Below, piece after piece: positions 54,010 through 57,329 of a stretch of DNA of 57,329 nucleotides (positions within the stretch are counted from its first letter, which is position 1; each line of letters begins with the position of its first letter). The DNA lies in the NCBI GenBank assembly GCA_900176545.1, contig FWXP01000011.1, forward strand, positions 1 through 57,329. The letters run 5' to 3'. The translations under genes were made by a program, and so were the position numbers. Origin of the DNA: Oscillospiraceae bacterium. Lineage in GTDB: Bacteria; Bacillota; Clostridia; Saccharofermentanales; Saccharofermentanaceae. The notes under the pieces were generated by a model. It ran no database searches. It was not told where the DNA came from and worked only from the letters and a program-made list of their open reading frames with translations.

Positions 54010-55230
54010 TTACTCCTCGTACTCGAAGCCGTTGTCGTTATCGAGATGTCCGCCGTACCAGATGGCTCCCATACCTACGCCTTCCCTGAACAGAGCTTCG
54101 ACAACAGGGTCGGAGCCCGCACACCTGATGCTGACACCGTCGCCGTCGATCTCCGCTGCTTCGAAGTCTCTCTCGAATACCCATATCTCCCGCGGAGACA
54201 TACTCTCGATTATGTAAGGATTATGCGTGGAGAATATTATCTGCGAGAAAGGATTCCTCAATGTAAACTCTCTCATCTCGTCTGCCAATACATCAACCAT
54301 ATCGTGGTAGAGATCCTTATCGGGAGTCTCGATAAAGATCGTGGAGTGAGGATTGGGATCCCTTAAAAGAAGCAGATACAGGAAGAGCTTATCGGGACTC
54401 TCCTCCAATTCCTTGGGAAGGTTCTTCTTCTTTCTCATGGAAGGGATCTTGGACTTGATCTCATCTATCACTCTTATGTAATTGTCCTCATCAGTCTGCT
54501 TCATGTAGGAGAGGACATTACTTATATTGGAGCCTGTACTCGAGAGATGCTTATGGCCTCCGGGAGCATTGCCGTCCGTGTAGTAGCTGTTGATCCCGTC
54601 AGAAGAGAACTGGCAGAAGAACCATCTGCTTATCTCCCTGTAGATACAGCTCATCTCACCATACTCGCCAATGATGCCGTATACGCCAAGTGCTGTTACA
54701 TGCTCATTGGCGATAGAAGTCTCTTTTATATTACCTTCACTGTCACGGATCTTGCCCTTGCCGTGATCTAAGTCCAGTATCGTTACGAGCTCGATCTTAT
54801 CGCCGTCCTTAATGGAGCGGATTATCTTCTCGGAGCACACTATGGGGCTTCCGAACCTGGAAGGTTCAATGGTGATCTCATATTGGATGTAGATCGACTC
54901 CACCTTCTGACATCCTCTGATCCTGAAGAAGAGCTTGAAGCTGGCCGGCTGATCCTTCCTGATAAGGAGGTTGGAGAATCCCGGTCTCTGATCCATGGTA
55001 GCCGCGGACGCTACATCGTGCATTATGCACCTCTTTACAAATGAGAGTGCCATAAGGAAACTTGTCTTACCGGTATTATTCCTTCCGATAAGAGCATTGA
55101 GGTTACGAAGCCTGATGACTTCATCCTTTGACTTCTCTCCACCTGCAATGGCGACGGAATCCTCGATCAGCATACCGCATCTGTCATAATCGAATACATC
55201 AAAGTTAGTGATCTCAAATCCGAGTATCAT
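54010..55230 (-). CDS. AAA/OLD-like ABC ATPase (406 aa)
   Basis: Walker A LIGRNNTGKTSFLM (about 48-61) has the (N/R)NxGKS/T form typical of OLD/AAA_15/AAA_21 ATPases. A Walker B-like TIFIETPDKDLYHDM and a His switch IIFSTHNPYIIESM near 320-350 fit the family, with Thr replacing the usual acidic residue after Glu in Walker B. No C-terminal Toprim is fused; it is supplied by the next gene. Such pairs occur among phage-defence systems. Upstream lies a 290-bp intergenic region shared divergently with a secreted protein gene. Confidence 0.85.
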   Translation of the reverse strand: MILGFEITNFDVFDYDRCGMLIEDSVAIAGGEKSKDEVIRLRNLNALIGRNNTGKTSFLMALSFVKRCIMHDVASAATMDQRPGFSNLLIRKDQPASFKLFFRIRGCQKVESIYIQYEITIEPSRFGSPIVCSEKIIRSIKDGDKIELVTILDLDHGKGKIRDSEGNIKETSIANEHVTALGVYGIIGEYGEMSCIYREISRWFFCQFSSDGINSYYTDGNAPGGHKHLSSTGSNISNVLSYMKQTDEDNYIRVIDEIKSKIPSMRKKKNLPKELEESPDKLFLYLLLLRDPNPHSTIFIETPDKDLYHDMVDVLADEMREFTLRNPFSQIIFSTHNPYIIESMSPREIWVFERDFEAAEIDGDGVSIRCAGSDPVVEALFREGVGMGAIWYGGHLDNDNGFEYEE

Positions 55231-55521
55231 AGGACCGTCCGCCTTTTCTATATGATAAATAGATTTTATAACTTTTTATTACGATTGTCTCGATACGTTT
55301 TTACCTCATAGAATAGAATAAAAGGCACTATTGAACAATGTATAGTAGTGTGCTATATTCACTATTGTTGAACAATGAGTAGTTGAAGGAACGTAAACTG
55401 ATCATTTTCCTTCACGGGATATCATCCGTATCCCGAACATTACTCTGAACAATTAGTCATAACGGGTTTCTCTGATCCCTGTTATGTTCATATCGGTTAG
55501 TCTTATAATGGGGGTAAACAA
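55231..55521. other. Divergent intergenic region with palindromes and leader hairpin
   Basis: Between the ATPase start and the first secreted protein. It contains ATTG-AA-CAAT (55330-55339), the perfect palindrome ATTGTT-G-AACAAT (55364-55376), a CGGGATA/TATCCCG hairpin (55415-55435) and the leader stem-loop at 55458-55486. No ORF. The two AT-rich palindromes are about 35 bp apart and could bind one regulator. Confidence 0.55.
55458..55486 (+). promoter_or_regulatory. Leader stem-loop of the first secreted protein gene
   Basis: CATAAC pairs with GTTATG and GGG with CCC, with a single unpaired T on the 3' side. The second copy (56441-56468) keeps the outer stem and bulge while its inner stem changes to GGATC/GATCC, a compensatory change. 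It lies 36 nt before the ATG. Confidence 0.6.
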
Positions 55522-56073
55522 ATGAAAAACATCACAAAAAAGATCTTTACTTCAGCAATCAGTGCTGTCATTTCCCTGACAGCCGTAGCCGCATTCACGG
55601 CTCCTGCTACGCCGGTACTCGCTGCCACACGTCCTTACAGTTATAATTACAGCTATGACATTCAGCAGTACGAACGTTTAAAGGACGAAGGTATCAGATT
55701 CCTGGAGAACTGCGTTACCGATCCGAGTCCTGCAGCAAGATCACTTATAAATAATTACGCATCGGTGATCAGCAGTCATGCATATGATATCAGCAAGACA
55801 TATGATCAGAATGCAAATGAGCTCATCAGATACGTCAATAATGTCTATAAGAACGTTCAGAGGGTAGATAATACATATAAGCTTGAAGCGTATAAGGCAG
55901 CTAAGTTAGATTATCTCTGGCATCTCAGCAGCTGCGAAGAAGATGATATAGTTGTTGAATATACAGCTTACGCATTCTCTTACATTGTCTATACGCCCGG
56001 TGCATCTATCGAGGAGCTCTATAGCGAGATAGATCAGCTCACAGCTATCGCAGAGTCCGGAATCAACGGATAA
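55522..56073 (+). CDS. Secreted protein, tandem copy 1 (183 aa)
   Basis: Signal peptide at about 1-33 with an A-x-A-type end (PVLAA). The mature part is Tyr/Asn-rich and probably helical, starting YSYNYSYDIQQY and sharing EGIRFLENCVTDPS and RYVNNVYK with copy 2. The C-terminal half differs. GGGGGT precedes the ATG. Function unknown; size and composition suggest a small extracellular structural or effector protein. Confidence 0.8.
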   Translation: MKNITKKIFTSAISAVISLTAVAAFTAPATPVLAATRPYSYNYSYDIQQYERLKDEGIRFLENCVTDPSPAARSLINNYASVISSHAYDISKTYDQNANELIRYVNNVYKNVQRVDNTYKLEAYKAAKLDYLWHLSSCEEDDIVVEYTAYAFSYIVYTPGASIEELYSEIDQLTAIAESGING

Positions 56074-56134
56074 CAACATACAAACAACTCAACAAACAAA
56101 AGCTAATATATAAGACTGACCATTCTATGAGTTT

Positions 56135-56160
56135 CCCCTGAGATCTTCTGATCTCAGGGG
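56135..56160 (+). terminator. Terminator of secreted copy 1
   Basis: Perfect 11-bp stem CCCCTGAGATC / GATCTCAGGGG with a TTCT loop, then GATTTTTAT. Confidence 0.92.
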
Positions 56161-56440
56161 GATTTTTATACCAAACAGATGTCAAATATTACATCGGTTC
56201 ATCAGGATACGATTTACCGCACCGGGAGCCTCTGCATACCGTGCAGATAACGCGCGTTACGATTTACCTTTAAACCTGTTGGTGTTATCATCATGCACAG
56301 GGATGGATAATTGAATATAGAACATTGTAAAGGTTACGAACGACAATTCTCACTTGCGCTCATATCCATGCGTTTGTGAACATTCTTTATGGTTTTCTTT
56401 TTAGAATTACTATATCCCGATCATCAATACTATCTTTGTT
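56161..56440. repeat. Intergenic region; its first part is duplicated 3' flank
   Basis: About 55 bp just after the terminator (to about 56216) is repeated nearly identically after copy 2 (to about 57222), although it is non-coding. Beyond that the two diverge. The rest contains two TACGATTTACC words and an AACGCGCGTT palindrome (near 56250) but no ORF. Confidence 0.7.
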
Positions 56441-56468
56441 CATAACGGATCTTTCGGATCCTGTTATG
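56441..56468 (+). promoter_or_regulatory. Leader stem-loop of the second secreted protein gene
   Basis: CATAAC-GGATC pairs with GATCC-T-GTTATG around a short loop with the same T bulge as copy 1. It lies 32 nt before the ATG; GGTTAG and GGGGGTAAA downstream are also conserved between the copies. Confidence 0.6.
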
Positions 56469-56500
56469 GTCGTAGTGGTTAGCTTATAACGGGGGTAAAA

Positions 56501-57094
56501 ATGAAAAACATCACAAAAAAGATCTTCACTTCAGCAATCAGTGCTGTCATCTCTCTGACAGCAGTATCAGCTTTCACTGCACCTGCTGCACCTGTACTCG
56601 CAGCTTCTAATAATCCGGGACAGACTAACGGATATAGTTACAGCTATGAGTTGGAACAGTACGAACTCAAAAAGCAGGAAGGCATCAGATTTCTTGAGAA
56701 CTGTGTTACCGATCCCAGTTATGCCGGACAGTATTATATAAGCCGCTATTCAGCGGAGATTCGCAAGCATCAATACGACATCAGGAAGTCATATGAGCAG
56801 AATTTGAACGAACTCGTCAGATATGTAAATAATGTCTATAAGTATATTATTTACTTTGATCAACAAAGCAAGTTTCAAAATTTAAAGGATTCCAAGATAC
56901 TTTACCTTATCTCACTCTCAGACAGTCCCGAGGATGAGGCCATTATTGATTCTGTATTTCATACAATATCCGGAATTAACATTAATTTTCCGGGTTCTTG
57001 CGGTAATACTTATGAAGAATCTGTAGCTTTGGTAGATCAGCTCACTGAGGATGCAGCGAGAGAAATCATCAGCAACAACAATACAAACAACTAA
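56501..57094 (+). CDS. Secreted protein, tandem copy 2 (197 aa)
   Basis: The signal peptide (1-34) is almost identical to that of copy 1. The first half of the mature part is alignable (GIRFLENCVTDPS, NELVRYVNNVYK) and the second half is not. One Cys is shared in the ENCVTD motif and one is extra. GGGGGT precedes the ATG. It arose by tandem duplication including leader and 3' flank. Confidence 0.8.
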   Translation: MKNITKKIFTSAISAVISLTAVSAFTAPAAPVLAASNNPGQTNGYSYSYELEQYELKKQEGIRFLENCVTDPSYAGQYYISRYSAEIRKHQYDIRKSYEQNLNELVRYVNNVYKYIIYFDQQSKFQNLKDSKILYLISLSDSPEDEAIIDSVFHTISGININFPGSCGNTYEESVALVDQLTEDAAREIISNNNTNN

Positions 57095-57140
57095 ACACAC
57101 TAAAAACTTAAGATGTAAGACTAACCATTCTACGATATTT

Positions 57141-57166
57141 CCCCTGAGATCTTCTGATCACAGGGG
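57141..57166 (+). terminator. Terminator of secreted copy 2
   Basis: Same stem as copy 1 with one A-A mismatch (CCCCTG-A-GATC / GATC-A-CAGGGG), then GGATTTTTAT. Confidence 0.88.
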
Positions 57167-57222
57167 GATTTTTATACCAAACAGATGTCAAATATAACAT
57201 CGGTCCATCAGGATACGATTTG

Positions 57223-57329
57223 TATATACAACGACGATAACGTACAATAAGTTTCGCAAAAACTGAAAGGAGGCATAAAAATAGACAAGGCATAAAGCCA
57301 TCGGTAAAATGTTAATCGCTAAACAAACT
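57223..57329. other. Right-edge sequence without a confirmed gene
   Basis: AAAGGAGG at about 57268 looks like a ribosome site, but no standard start follows in a usable position before the window ends, and nearby frames stop quickly. A gene start just outside, or a decayed one, cannot be excluded. Confidence 0.3.

Noticed and set aside
55326-55382. CRISPR-like repeat
   Set aside because: Only two short unequal units with palindromic cores; no regular spacers.
57108-57293. 61-aa minus-strand ORF over the second terminator
   Set aside because: It covers a terminator and a duplicated non-coding flank and has no ribosome site.
57250-57329. New gene start after AAAGGAGG at the right edge
   Set aside because: No usable start codon with an open frame is visible before the window ends.

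Overview
The window looks like a chromosomal piece of a low-to-mid GC Gram-positive anaerobe, most likely Bacillota class Clostridia. Support: HrcA/CIRCE heat-shock control, SPII-type lipoproteins with Ser/Thr/Glu-rich stalks, BlaI/BlaR1 regulation, strong AGGAGG ribosome sites, LUD and TFIIB-type zinc-ribbon families common in Clostridia, and no outer-membrane genes. The genus cannot be fixed from sequence alone. Nearly every gene lies on the minus strand; the exceptions are one LysR regulator and two tandem secreted-protein genes at the right end. No tRNA, rRNA or CRISPR array was seen.

Left third (1-22.9 kb). The left edge cuts into an IS110-family insertion sequence: 21 codons of the recombinase plus about 250 bp of structured non-coding DNA that fits a bridge-RNA locus. 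Next come a BceAB-like ABC exporter with its two-component system (2.8-5.2 kb), a GH31 alpha-xylosidase with a short C-terminus, a membrane GGDEF protein, a DUF2130/DUF1653 operon, a secreted protein with three tandem GH114-like TIM barrels, a CIRCE-controlled Hsp20, TetR/LUD genes, a GH95 fucosidase, and a membrane protein behind two perfect Fur-type palindromes.

Centre (23-40 kb). An HD-GYP phosphodiesterase and a GGDEF cyclase form a c-di-GMP pair. Then comes the most striking locus: BlaI repressor, a BlaR1-type M56 protease, and two lipoproteins in one operon behind two BlaI-type dyads. The BlaR1 ectodomain is not a penicillin-binding domain. It is two copies of the same domain that makes up the lipoproteins. 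Three more stand-alone lipoproteins of this family (14.4, 31.9 and 45.8 kb) share a conserved block of about 69 bp upstream and each follows a terminated operon (Hsp20, ABC exporters, DnaK/DnaJ). A BlaI-like dyad also lies upstream of the paired ABC exporters with a DUF1854 protein, which suggests an envelope-stress regulon.

Right third (40-57.3 kb). A LysR gene converges on and overlaps an eight-gene operon of small enzymes (HAD, nitrilase, two Nudix, S51 peptidase, GNAT, two unknowns). The heat-shock operon follows in the order hrcA-grpE-clpP-dnaK-dnaJ with a CIRCE operator. HemW is preceded by an ATPase plus Toprim-like DUF4276 pair that resembles phage-defence modules. The right end holds a tandem duplication of small secreted proteins in which signal peptide, leader hairpin and 3' flank are conserved while the C-terminal half has diverged.
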